A model generated the notes under the pieces. It saw only the letters and a program-made list of their open reading frames with translations. It was not told the origin of the DNA and searched no databases. Below, piece after piece: positions 24,801 to 38,189 of a stretch of 64,000 bases of DNA. Source of the DNA: Gymnorhina tibicen (taxonomy: Eukaryota; Chordata; Aves; Passeriformes; Artamidae); the NCBI GenBank assembly GCA_013399875.1, contig VXAZ01002367.1, forward strand, positions 806,001 through 870,000, read 5' to 3'. The position numbers and the translations under genes are program-made. How positions within the stretch are numbered: the first letter of the stretch is position 1; each line of letters begins with the position of its first letter.

Positions 24801-27800
24801 TCCTCATGCTCTCAGCCCTTTCCAGGCACAGGCAGGCTCAGCATCCCTTCCCTGCTGCGAGGGCATTTGCTCTGCGGGGAGATGATGCCGTCCATGGCTC
24901 ATGCTGCAGTTTGGTGGCCTGGTAGCACACGTGTAGCAGAGCTTGAGTTAATCCCTGGATGAGCACATGTTGGAGCAATGCAAGGAACAGCTGAACACCC
25001 AACTCACCCCAGCCCCGGTCCTGCCCCGGCACTGCAAGAGCTGAGGGAAGAAAGGGTTGGGGCTGCTGCTACATCCCAATGCCATCTCCAGCCTTGCCAG
25101 GCACAGACAAAGCTTTGGACCCTGACTTCCAGGGAGTGCTCCCAACCAGTGCCCAGGCTGCAAGGGCACGCAAGGCACACATATTCCCTGTACAAATCAC
25201 CCAGTACCTCTTTTTCCTCCCTCATTTTCATGACAACAGATCTCATTTCCAACTAGTGAGAAACCTGCCAAGGCTAATTAATCTGTCTGGGATGATGACA
25301 AGTTTCCCCTTGTTGAAATCAGACTCCTTATTCCAGCAGAAAGCCCTGGGCTCAGCATGGCACCCAGAGTGCCAGAGCACTGCTGCTGGCTGTGGGCAGC
25401 TCTGAACCTCACTGAGCACCTCAGTTGTGGGTGCAAGGAGGGCTCAGACTTTGAATTCTCCAGAGCATCCAAAACTGCTGTGGCCAGGCCTCTGCTTTCC
25501 CTGTTCAGGTGGAAAGGATGGAGCAAACAGTTCTTCTGTGTCTACAGGGAGAAGTCCCATCTCTCCCAGGTCTTTGTCTGGAGAGGGAAGCATTGAGAAT
25601 TGCTCCACAAGGACATTTGAGCTGGATTTTGTCCCTGCCTTTGATTATCTTCTGGAAAAGCCTGGTTTTTCCACAGACTGTATGAGTACTAATCTTCTTC
25701 CCATCATGCTTCCTACATTAAACACCACCCCTCTTTTCACCCGCCACCTTTCAATGGCTTTTCCAAGCCCAGAACAGACCTTGCATGGTTTGCCTTCATG
25801 GCACTTGGCTCCCGGAGCTCCTAGAGCAGGTGAAGGTTCGTTTCAATGTAAGTCCACTAAAATCTACTTCTGCCATAAAAGGCATTTTCTACACCTCTTG
25901 CCATAAATCTAAGCCATTTTAACTGTATTTACTTATTTATTTGTGCCCCCAGCTAATCTGTTCTGTTGAGAAAGCAGATTTTTTATTGTTGGTCATTTCA
26001 GAGACATTTTTTCCATCTCTTTCATGTGCTAAATCACAAGTTCTCTAATGTTGCAATCCATTTTTCTCCATAAAAGCGTTTAATAATGATAGATTAGATT
26101 GGCCTTTCTGACAGATTAGATAGGTTTTTAGGTTTGGCCTTTGATGAAATTACAAGGGAGAGCACGAGACAAGTAGTAAAAACGTCCTCATAGTGAAAGC
26201 TTTGACTTCTTATCTTCATAGATTAGCACCCTGCCTCTGCAAACAGCTTCCAGAAAGCTTAATGAGTCTGTGGGGACTGACTGTTATCAGGAATAGTTGC
26301 TCTCTGGGGACTTGAAGGGCAAGGAGCAGCCACTTTGATTTAATGAGTAAAAATATACTGTGCTGCCCACTGCAGGGGCCATTAACCAAAGGAGGCCATG
26401 GGCTTCCTCAGTGTTGCACACACATTGTCCCCTCTCTCTGTCTCCGCGCACACTATTTCAACACAATTTGAGAAATCCCAGCACAGCCAGTGTAATGGGA
26501 TGGGTAAAGGTTGGTGGTTTAAGTTCTCAGTCCTGTCCACTGGGTCCAGCCAGCCAGGAAAGGGGCAAGACCTGGAGTCTGGGATAAGACATGAGTGGGA
26601 TGAGACACACAAAACAGTGTGATTTCCATCTAATAAAAAGGAATCTGAGGACATCCTCTGTCCACCTGCACCTCTCTCATGACATGTATTCATGGCACAC
26701 CAATATGGTCTCCCTTTGCCTACCTCTAGGAGCTGGGCAGGAATTTCAGGAGCTGGGAGACAAACAGATCCAAATGCACCCTACTGTTTTACCCATACCT
26801 GTGATAAGCTGTGCTCCTCAGCTGTCACTAGTGTGAAAGGAGACTGGATTCCAGAAAGACACCAAGGGGATGGAAAAGATGGAAACCAAAGCCCTCAATG
26901 TCCTTCTCAATTGCAAAAGTGTTGGAAGGTCCTTAGAGAAAAAGTTCTGCAGAGAGTCTGTGATGCACAAATATGCTCTGAGAATGATGCAGGCCAAGTG
27001 TTTTCAGGAGGAGCAGGGATGGATGGATCAAGCTTGTGGAAGCTGTGGGTGAGGCACCATCCAGAACACTCACAGACTGAGTGGAGTGGAGGATGCATGG
27101 GAAGGCTGCACGATGGGGAGGCAATGGGGAGTCTGTCAGAGAAGCAGCTAAACCAGCTTGTTTAGTCTGGCAGAGATGAAGGGTGAGAGGGTGGTCTCTG
27201 TAAATACACATTTACAAAGCAAGGTCCCATATTTATTTATATTTTAATTAGATCAGTTTAAAATTGGGAGCCCTGGTTTTGTTATTTTGGTTTTGGTTTT
27301 TTGGGGGGGCGTTTGTTTGTTTTGGTTTTTTTGTAAAGTAAATGCAGTAGGGTTCCCAGTCATTTCCACATATCAGTATCCTGAAATTGCTCCGTGTTAT
27401 AGAAATTTTTAAGTGTTCCCATTTACTTTTATCTTCTTTTCCAGAAGGCTGAGTTCACAGGTGGCAGGAAGTGGTGGAGAGACTGGAGGAGTGGGTCCTG
27501 CCAAGACAGACCTGTACCTACTGGAGCTGTGTGGGAGCACAGAGGATCTCCAGGTGCAGCCTATGTATCTTGTGCTTCATGGCTGTGTCTGCTCCTTGGT
27601 AGCCATGCGTCCCAGTGAGCTCATCTCCCTGAGGCCAAAATCCCTGAGGCAGCCTCAGCCCAGCAGTCAAGGGGCTGGATATTTGGTCACTCACAGAAAC
27701 CTGGGCATTTCCAGGCCAAAAGGAGGGTGTTATCTTCCTGTGTGGACTTCTCTGATCTCCGAATCTGCCCATGGCTTCCTCCAGCAGCAAGGAATATCTC

Positions 27801-30005
27801 ACGGCAGTTTCACCACAGGCTACCACTTTTATTTTTAATTAACACTGAATATTCTCCTTTCAATAAATCAAAGCCCAAAAGACATCCTGGGCCTTTGGAT
27901 TGTGTCTTTAAGGGACATCCCTGTCCTGGAGGGGCTGCACCACTCATCCGGATGTGTGGTGTGGTACCCTATGGAAGTGCCACAGTCCCAGGGATCTTGT
28001 ACAGGGCGAAGCTGGGCACTGGGCTGCAAATTCCACGGGGGAGTTCTACAGGGAAGGGCCAGGATGTGGAAAGGACTCTCACAAAGAACAGGAGATGACT
28101 TTCCTGAGTGAGGATGTCACCTCCCTGTCTTGGGAATGCCAGTGTCTTTTTTTCTTTTTTCCAACTCAAAGAAAGAAAAAAATGTAGTGAAGCTTGTGCA
28201 GATCTCTGAAGCTGCTCTGGCCCTGCAGCTCCCAGCCAAGGAATGCTCAGGGGGTGTCAAGGCAGCATCATTTCCCTCTGTGGGAAAAGGAAACATGCTC
28301 CCCTGCAGCAGAGCCCAGGCATTCCCCCAGAGAAGGCAGATTTGTCCCTCCCTACAGAAATATCTTCTGTCGTGGAGGTGGCTGCGGTGCTGTGTTCCCA
28401 GATCCTGATTCCAGCAAAACAAATAGCTGGGTTGATTCTGGTTGGTGAAAAAAGTGTCTTAACAGCATCACCAAGTCATTCTGCTCTGGAAGAAGTCCCT
28501 GAACTCCTCGGGGCTGCAGGCTCAGTTTCACACTGTGAGCACTTGGAGAAACCCTGGTCTGACAAGGGAATCTGTGCCTTCCTGTCACGCTCCTGGATTA
28601 ATTAGAAAAGTCTTCAAACTTCCCAAACACAGTGATTTCCCTATGACTTTTCAAATAAGCAATTTATTTTAGAAATAACACCTCAGCCTCAGGGACCTGC
28701 TATCTGAGCAAGTAGTTTTTATTAACTGCAGAGAGGAATCCTTCGGGGTGAAAACACCAGCTTTCGGAAGACTGTAATACACTGCTAATTTGTACTTATT
28801 TATTTATTTGACAAAAGCCATGAAAACTGAAAGGCATCCCAAGGGTTATTTTAATCTCCTTGCCATTCTCTGGGTATTGTTTGTGTTCTGGGGAGATCAC
28901 TTGAAATTTCAGCACTGTCTTCTCATACAAAGGATATGTTATTAACATGCATATTCTTTGGCAGCAGTTCCACGTGCTTTTTGAACCAGGAAGGCATTTT
29001 TTATCTTGCTTTCATTTGAAAGGTGGAAAAGCTGTTTTTCCATTAGGGCAGATCATCAAGGGAAATAGTTCAGGCTGGAAGAAATCAGTCACGGGAGTGT
29101 CAATTCAGCTACACAGGGTCCCAGAGGAAAGATTGGAGGAGTTTGGCTCTGTCTGGACTTCGTCTAACATGGCAGACTGTCCAGGCCTGATGGCTTTTTG
29201 GTGTGGACAGTGACATCCAGGGAGCCTGTGAGGATCTGTGGGGCAAGGTGAGGCTAGACATGGCATGGAGAAAGAGGGACTGAAGCACCAGCCCTGCTGC
29301 TGAGGACTCTTAACTTGTGACGTGCTGGCAGCAGAGCCTGGCTCCTTCTGGGCTCAGTGAGATGCCTTTGGCAACAGAAGGGGTTCAGTTCCCCTGTCAC
29401 CTGGGCTGACAGAAGCTCCCTGTAAGCCAGGCCAGCCCCGCAGAGCTCGACTCTGCTTGAAGGCTTTAGCTCATGCACTTTGGGTTAATCTGAATTAGCA
29501 GCTTTCTCTAGACATGAGTCTTTTTCTGCTGCAGCAGGAGGATGAGCTGTTTTTATCAGTGTGGCTGGATCCAGAAGGGAATTTCTGTCCACAAGAGGGG
29601 TTTGGAGCAGAGATGCAGCAGTGAGATTCCCCCCAGCACAGCTGGACACCCCAGAAAGGGGCTCTGTGAGGCTCTGCCTTCCCTGTGCTCCTGGACACTC
29701 CCCAGCATGACTTTATCTTTTGGCCTAAACATGTGTGCAGCTGTTTCACTGCCTGCTTTGGGCCTGGAACAAACTTGTCTGATAATGTCTCACTTTGGCT
29801 TTCCCAAATCTGTTTGTTGGGAGTGATCTTGTACATCACCTTGTGCTGCCAACCTCATCTGCAGCCAAGAAAATTAATGGCCCCAGCTGGCTCCATGTTT
29901 TTCCCTAGAGAAAGGGCACAGGTGAGAAGGGAAGGTGCCAGCAAACAGCCAAAATTGGGTGTCCTGGGAGATGGCTGGAGACGTGTCCCCTTTTCTCACA
30001 CATGC
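21813..30005. other. Intergenic DNA
   Basis: No supported gene. CCTTTCAAAG and CCTTTGAAAG (TCF/LEF-like) lie about 60 bp apart near 22.04-22.1 kb. A polypyrimidine tract lies at about 24410-24480, a G/T-rich tract with a 7-G run at 27280-27335, and a motif-dense AT-rich block at 23080-23250. Confidence 0.65.
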
Positions 30006-30026
30006 AGGCAGTGCCCTCTAGCGCTG
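30006..30026 (-). promoter_or_regulatory. CTCF-like motif (minus orientation)
   Basis: On the minus strand it reads GCGCTAGAGGGCACTGC, close to the CTCF core CCASYAGRKGGCRS. It lies in unremarkable intergenic sequence. The call is motif-based only. Confidence 0.5.
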
Positions 30027-33000
30027 CTGCCTTTTGGACTAAGCTGGGAATGTTAAATAACAAGAAAAACAGAGAGCAAAGCTCTGGTCTGAGCTGACTG
30101 CACAGACAGATGGATATAAATCCCTAAGTTCTGCCAGCACCGTGGGCACGGAGTGGGCGTGGTTGCCCTTCTCCCTGGAGGAGCTGCGTTGGTGGTGGAC
30201 ATGGTAGCCTGTGGTGAGGAGAAACTGGGCCACTGTGGAGAGGTGAGATACAGAGCAAAGCCCATTAGACACTGGGATTTCCCCCTAGAATCACAGGAAG
30301 AGCCGGAATGGGAATCACAGAAAGAGGACAGATAATGGGTGGTGGCTCCGCAGGGATGTCCTCTCCCAGTGGTGCCTCATGTCCTCAGCCTGGTGGCAAG
30401 GATCCCTCCAAACCTGTGGCACATTCATGCTGGGAAGCTCCCTTACAACCTGTCACACTCTGCTGCCACCAGAGCACCACATTTCAGCCAACAGGCGATG
30501 ACACTCAGTCACACTCCTGGTGAGACAGGTGCCGTTGGCATAAATAGGGAGAAAAGTTAAATCTGTTTTGAATTAGGAAAACAGCAATGTTAGTTCAGGT
30601 TAGAGACTTCTTTTTCCTTCCTTTTATTTCTTACTCTGAGTAATGTTTTTTATTGTCTTGCAAGTGCTGAACATTTTATTGCTTCATTTTCATTTCTTGA
30701 TCGCAGTTTGTTTGCTGTTGGCTCCTGGCTCTAATCAGCTCCGCTTTCCAGAAGGGAAAAAAGGTTTTTCTTTTCTGGATGCCTGTATGTTTAATGAAAA
30801 AAGAAAGCCAAAAAACTCATCCTGCCTCTGGTTTGAAGAAAATTTTCATTGGTACCCTTGGGAGCAGGTGAAAAGCTTTTCTATTAAACACAATGAGAAA
30901 GGAAATTTGATCCATATGATTCCACACAGCCTCTTCCTTCTTATTTCTGGCAGCATTCTCAGAGGATCTTCTATCTTCGTATCATCTTGGCTGATACCAG
31001 CCACAACACATGTACTGCTCCCAACATACTTGAGCGCAATCTTGCTGCTGAAAATGCCTCCCATTTCTCAGCCAGGAAGGTGTCATTTATTACTTCTACC
31101 CCACTGGTTTCTGGGGACTGAGTGGGGAGCAGGTCTCTTCTGTGTTAGTTGATGTAAATACACACAAATAGAAATTGCTCAGTACTTCTTAGAGATGGAG
31201 ACCAATGGGAATGGACAGACCCTTGGCACAGTCCCTTAGGGCAGAATCGGGGCCAGGTGAGGTGCTGGAGCAGAGCTGAGCTCTGGAAAGTTGCCTCTCC
31301 TCTGCCTGTCTCAGGTCCTCGCTGTGAAGGCTACAGCTCCATCTCATGGTCCCTCCACCCACACCCACAGAGTTCACGAGCCAACCCGGGTGCCAGCAGG
31401 GAGATGTCCTAGGTGGGGCTGGTGGGCCCCAGAGATGTATTCTGAGAAGTGCCTTAATTTTTCTAATTAATGAAATCCCAACAGTCCAGTTTTTTGTCTT
31501 CAGCAAGTTCAAACTGACTAAACTGCCTCCACTGGAACATCCTTTCTGAAACATAGAGGACTGGATAACTCTTTGGTTGACACATAAATATGCTGGCCTG
31601 ATACCAAAAGAAGAGGAATCAGGGTGTTTCTTCCTGGGACACAGTGAATACCTGGGCACAAGTGCTTTGTGGATTCCTGCTAAAATTGATACTCTGATAT
31701 TGATTCCCAGTGTAGATGGTGCCTCATTAACAGAAGAGTTTTAACAGAGCTACATCCCCCTGCCAGCGTCTTCCTTGGCCAAAAAGTAATTCTCTTTCCT
31801 TTCAGTGAGCTGAAGTTCTTAGTTAATACTTGTTTTTCCTTAAATGATATTTCACTGGTACAGTAAATGATCAATTTCTGTTCCTTGTAACCAAGGTCAG
31901 GTGTGAGAGAATAATAGTCTCCTACCCCAGCCTGGCACACCACATGGAAATGATTTATTGCATTTCTAAAAGAGGATTCTTGACATTTTGAAAATGCAGT
32001 GTAGTCCAACAGTAATTAAGCAAAAAGCAGGCCGCTTGAACAATTGATTGCCACTGTCAGCAAAGCCTGATTAACTCAGATGCTTGAAGAACTGTTTCTG
32101 CCACTCATGAATTAAAGGTTAGTAATTAAATTTATGGGCCATGGCCACTGTCTCTGGATAGCACTTCACTTATAAGCATCTCAATGAAGAATAATCAGAT
32201 AGAAACAACACAGGTTATTACCTAAAAGGCTTTTTATTGAGAGACAGTGAAAAGCGGCAGAGGATTGGGCAGCTGTATCAGCCATTGGGTGACTTGTGGC
32301 CAGGAAAGGCACTTCTGGCAGGACTGATGTCCTGACAGGGTGATAGAGCCTTGTTCAAGCTGAGAAGCAGAAACTTGACTTGAACAGGGATTTTACTTTG
32401 AAGGAATGAGCATTAGTAATGTCTCTCCCACTTGGAGCCTTCAGGATGGGTTCCTGCCCCACCAGCCTGATGCACAATGCTAAACTTGATACAGAAGCCA
32501 CTGGCTGAGTTCTCCCAGTGATGGGAGAGGTCAGACAGTGGTGGCAGGAGCTCTTTTGCAACACAAGCTGGTCACAATCACAGTTGCTGCCAGGGAGCTT
32601 GGTTTTGGGCCCACCTGGTCAATGTGGAAAACAGATGATGGACAGCAACTGCCCTGAAAAATCCCTGTGAAGACAAGGGGCATCTTGACGTTCCAAAGGT
32701 CCCACATTTCAGGTCCTCCCTTGTTCAGGCTGAGCAACATGAAAGACTTATGGGAATATCCCATCCTAAAGACCTAAATTTATGGCTTAGATGTTTGGGG
32801 TTTCAGGTTCCCCTTTGGGCTGGCCTGCCTCATGTGGGATGCACCAGCCCTAGGGTAGCCAAAGGCAGGGTTTGTACCCAACCACTGGCATGTGACAAAC
32901 AGTTCTGTGAAACAACATTTTGGGATTTGGGAAGCCATGGCTTTTTACTGGATTAATGAAATCTGTGCCTTCATCATGCAGGTTTATTGTGTGTTTGGTG

Positions 33001-36000
33001 AGATTAAGGAGGTTTTGGGAGATGCCTGAAGTTCTGTTCCTGAGCAGAAGTTAACGGATGTTATTTGATTGCTTTGACAGTCTTAGGCATTGTTTTGCAG
33101 GTTTCTTCCCACCACTGGGCTGTCATTCTTCATGAAAACAACTTAAATTTAACTGCAAGGCTACGTTGGACTCCTGCAGAAGCACTTTGCAGTCTCATTT
33201 TCACATTAGGATAAAAACGAAAAAAAAAAAATCAATGCATAATGGTTTTTGCAATCTGCCATCCTCTTGGGTGAAACCCATCCAGAACAAACTAGAGAAC
33301 AGTAAAAACCCACTTCTTCTGTGAAGACCCAACTCTGCTCATTAGACACTGAAGATTTCTGCAGCTTTCCCCCTACTTTGTGCCAGCCTTGACAGACACA
33401 TTTAAAATCCTGCACTTTACTGACAGCAGTGTGAAGTGCAGTGTGACAGAGCTCGTGCTGCACCTTCACTGTTATTTTCCCTCATGAACACAGGCCTGCA
33501 AACCCTCCTGTGCATTCAGAGGGTGTTTCCTCAACAGCTGGAGTGTTAGACAGCAGGATCAGGATTAACACTCCCTTGTGGGTGCAAACACACAGCATTT
33601 AAATTTGCCCATTGCCACCAGGTTTGCTCCAGCACAAATTACCTCTCCTGCTAACTGCAGCTCTGTAGCTACCAGATCCAAAGCAGCAAAAATCTCATGG
33701 GATTTTTGATGATTTGGGGTTAGCTTTTATTAGGGTTGTTGGGAATCCCATACTGCTGGCTTTCAGATTTTGTTCTTAGGCTCTTCCTAACTGACACCTG
33801 CACTGAATTGGTCTTCCTTCCGTATCTAAGAGAGGGGTTTTGGTCCATCTTATGACACTTTCAGGACCCTCTGCCTGGTGATATCACTGGTGGAGCTCCA
33901 TGACAAGCACACACAGCTCTCACCTCACACCACAAGAACACGAAAAGTCACCATGGGGCAGACAGGGGTGGCCAGGGATATGTGGCCAGGGCAGAAGCAT
34001 TCACTCACACAGCCTGAATGAGATAAATAGGCTGTGATTCATATTTCCATGGGTTTGTGCACATTCACACAGCCGTACTGAAAGGAGAAGAAAGAGTTAT
34101 TTATGATGTGTTCTGAAATATAAATTATATCAAAGTCAAAGCTCAGGGTAATTGCTGCTGAAATAGATCCAAAGGTTGGCATTATGATTAAATAGTGCGG
34201 CTGCCTTTAAGGGGAAATCTAGTTACAGACAAACAACATGGAGGTCAGCAACAAAATATAATTCAATTCCTAGCTATGAATTAATGAATGTGCTTTAGAT
34301 TAATTTAAATACACAAAGAGACTTTGTGTTGCAGAAATATTCATTAGGAAGTTTACCAGATTATTCCTCTGGCAGGGGTTCAGCTTTCTGCACTCCTCCA
34401 GGTGAACCCACTTCACACACAGCACAAGGAACGTGCCAGTTTTCCTTACCAAACCCATCTGCTTTGGTTTTTGATGCTTTCCCTCTGTTGCAGCTGATCT
34501 GTACAATGCCTGTCACTTCCCACCAGGCTCTGAACAGAACATTTGCAGGGAACACCAGCAGGATGACAGACTGAGGGTTGTTTGAGCTCAGTTTGATTTG
34601 GTAGCAATGAGGTAACAGTGAAATGGAACCAAAAACCCTGCTGGAGACACCATCCAGGGACCAGGTGATAGCTTTCCACCTTTCACTCTGGGATTGTGGC
34701 CTCTCTGCAGGAGAACACAGGTGTCAGTGGGGCTTAAGTGTGTCCTTGAATGTTTTCTGGTTAATGAGGCTCTTCCCAACCAGTGCCTATGAGGGGCTAT
34801 GCTGGAAGTCTTTTATTTTTCTATGTTATTTGGAACCTTTTCTATGTTCTAATAGTCTCTGGCCACCTTCCTAAATATGCAAGGAAAAGAGCTGATATAG
34901 CCAAGGACCATCCAGGGGAGGAAAATAAAATGCTTTCAGTGGTCACGAGAGGGGACGAAGTGGGGACGAGTCACACCAGTAGGTTCACAGCCCTGCCAAA
35001 GGGTGCTGAGCCCCAACCCTGCCTCCAGGAATGGTGCCAGAGTGGGAAGGGCTCCTCGACCCACCACCCCTTCTCTGCAGGGAGCTGGGGCCGGGGGGGA
35101 CTGTGCTGGCAGGACATGAAAGCAGCTCCGACACTGCCTTGGCTTTGCTGTCCCTGTCATGGTGGTGAAGGAGGGATGGGTGGCCAGGACAGAAGGCCAC
35201 CCGCTTCCTTCCACCTCCTGTGACCTTCATTTGCTTCTTCCCAGTGCTGGAGGGATTAATGATGTGCCTTTATGGGGGCAGAAGGCTGCACTTGAAATAA
35301 GATGGACAGGCCCCTCTGTCCTCACTCAGAGCTTCTGTGGCTTTGGGTTGCAAATCAAACCATGAAGAACACAGAGGGCACAGGGGAAGAGCACACAGCA
35401 CCTCCCTAGAGTGAAATATTTGGATATTGAAAGCCAGATCAGCTCACCCCCAAAATAAACTGCTCTGAGCCGATGCAGAGCTGCTGTAACAGAGACAGGC
35501 TGGCTGTGCTCAGCCCGTGGTACCTGCTTGTGCTGTGCAGGAACCTCCAGCAGGGGTGACTGCTGGCCACAACAGCCACCACCCACTCCTGCTTGTGACA
35601 TTGCTTGCTGTCCCCAGAGCACCGCAAGCAGAGCCTGTTCCAACTCAATTGACCTACTAAGACGAAACACTCGGCTTCATGCCCTAAACATAGCTTGGTG
35701 CACTGCTTCTTCAGTGGAGCACTGCTGCTTTTTCTGTGGGTTTATTTTTTACTTTTATTTTGTTTGGTTGGTGGTTTTTTAAGCAGAACACATTGTTCTT
35801 CTATGGCTTGATATGGTTTGTTGCAGAGAGCTGCCCTAGCCTCGGGTAGCCTCCCCCTTCCCAGCCTTCTGCTCCAGGTGGTTTTGCTTTCCTGCAATAC
35901 CAAGATCTTGTGCCTCAGAGGCCAGCAAGTAGTAACTCATAAGCCTTTTTTGGCTTCTTCTAGCTCACAGTCAGGAGCTTGGCTGGAAAACACTTACTGT

Positions 36001-38150
36001 GGACAAGCAGAAGCCATTAAACTTGGACTCTGCTTTCCAAGCACTAGGGTAATGTCTCGTGCATAAGTTTCACTCATTATTTATGGTAGGAAATCAGCTG
36101 CAGCAATTTAGGAAGCTTGGGATGTGGCTTCCTTCATCCATGTGCACACTCAGACCTCAGGGAGCAGGTGGAGACTCTTCCACACTCATAAAAGGCGATT
36201 TCCAGTGACCACAGATTTGGTCCTGGGGTTTCTGGAAGGCTCTCCCTTGGTTGAATATGGGGTATTTTTTTTCACACCATCCCTGGGGTCCCTGTGGAGA
36301 TGCCACAGAATGAAAATCCCTGCCCTGTGGTAAAGAAGCAGGTGGAGTAGGGCAAAAATCTCCTTCTTGTATGGCAGCTCTGATAGGTGAAGTTAGAGAA
36401 CAAGATTCATCACTGGCATGAAATGGTATAGCTCAAATGAAGTTGATTAATATCTGCTTGAAATGAGATGCTCAAATTTCCAAGCAGCAGGAAAGGCTGC
36501 TCAAGTTGCTCAGCTGAAGTCTTTCCTTTTGGGCACTAAGCAAGCGGCAGAAAGAGGGTGGGGAAGGCAAATCTGCTTGTGCTGCTCTTGGGGATCACAG
36601 CCCTGATCCCACCCTTTGAGATTTAATTCATTTCAATTCAGTCATGAGTCCCAGCCCCCCTCTTTGTGGGTGCTGTAAATTGCCTGTAAGCTTTATCAGA
36701 AGATTTTCTCTCCTGACCTAAATGCCATTGTAGCATTTGAGCTGTGCACCTGTTCCCAGCTGAAGCATTTCATTCCACTTCCGAAACACTAATTTAATAT
36801 CCTGGCAGTCCCCAGGACAAGTGCATGTGCCTGTTATCAGCATGTATCTACTAATATGTTAAAGGGTCAACATGATATTTGTAGCCCTGTCCTTTAAAGG
36901 GCTTCATGATGGAAGGAAGGACCTGTGTTGCCAGTGTTGGAGATGCTTGATTCAAACTGAAGTTTATTAAAAGACTACCATAATTTTGAAGGACTTTTTT
37001 ACTAAGAAATAGAAGAAATCTTTAATTAAATCTCAAACCGCAGTGAGAGGAAACACCAAGTGTGTGAACATTTGAAATAAGTAGCACACCGTAACAGGTT
37101 CTGGAAATAGACATTTTGGGCTCACGGAGAGTTCTCAAAATCTATAAAATTAATTGAACAGGAATGAAAGTAGTGACTCCCAAGGAACAGATGCAGCAGA
37201 GAAACCTTGGTTACTTAGCTGTTGCTGTAAAATTCTGGCTCAGTTTCTCTTCCCACTTCCACCCCTCTCTGGAGGGCAATTCCCTGGTGTGACCATGTCT
37301 CCCTTGGCACAAAGGCCACTGTTACCATCAGCTGTCTGCCTGGACATTGGAACTCTTGCAGGTCTGGGAGGTTGAGAGGGAAGCAGAGAGACTGTCCCAC
37401 GGAAAACATCAGTTTGAGATGTCTCGCCTGCAATCAAAGCATTCCCGAAACACTGCGTGCTTTTCTCTCCATGGGCACCTGGCACCCAGAGGCCCGGGAT
37501 GAGATTTTCACCCCATTGCTGGCAGCCGCAGCCAAACGCTCATTTTCATGGGATGCAGCAGTTTCACTGCAGGTTTGCAGACCGTGGGCTCTGTGTGTGG
37601 GTGTTCACTGACCTCTCCTGGCCAGACCTGGGCAACTCGCAGCCGGCTGGGAACCAGCTGCCCCTGAACACCTTCCCTGGGAAAATATTCCTGCTGGGAA
37701 GCAGGGACAGGGCACAACTTACAGTTAAAAGGCAACAAAAGAGGCAGAAACAACCCTCTGGGGACATGGAGGAGATCTTCTGTGTTATATTCAGCAAACT
37801 AAAGGCATCTGTGATTGTGAGTTTTTATTGCAGTAATAAATCATAGTATAGGAACAAAGGAGACCTGGAAGCATCCAAAAATCCATCTCAGTCCTGCAGT
37901 CCTTACTGGGGAAAAATTAGGGGTAAAACTGAGGGCCGCAAAATGATGCCTGTGAGGAAACTGGGCAACCTTGGAAATATTAAATAAGTATTAGGAAGGA
38001 AGGAGAAAATTCAAGAGGTTATCACATGTATTTGGAGGGCATAATTCCCTGAAGGAATCTGGTAAATCTCTTAGCTGCACAGTGTAGGACCTTCTGTAAA
38101 AACCTGTATGAAAATGGTTGTTATTGCGGAGCTGTAGTAAGAATTCAAAG

Positions 38151-38151
<1 letters not shown>
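30027..38151. other. Intergenic DNA
   Basis: No supported gene or transposon. The block at 32010-32230 (TTAATTAAG-like and CAATTGATTG cores) looks motif-dense. The open frame at 30643-31152 has no splice context or recognisable domain. Confidence 0.65.
35545..35563 (+). promoter_or_regulatory. Weak CTCF-like motif (plus orientation)
   Basis: CCTCCAGCAGGGGTGACTGC matches the first part of the CTCF core but has T in place of a core G. It is listed because of the other motifs nearby. Confidence 0.25.

Positions 38152-38186
<35 letters not shown>
38152..38186. repeat. CAG/CTG trinucleotide repeat, 11 uninterrupted units
   Basis: A pure CAG tract in intergenic sequence. On the minus strand it reads as a poly-cysteine frame, which I take as a shadow, not a gene. 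Confidence 0.95.

Positions 38187-38189
<3 letters not shown>

Noticed and set aside
30643..31152. 169-codon + strand frame, hydrophobic start
   Set aside because: The hydrophobic residues come from T-rich DNA. There is no conserved motif and no promoter or polyadenylation context.
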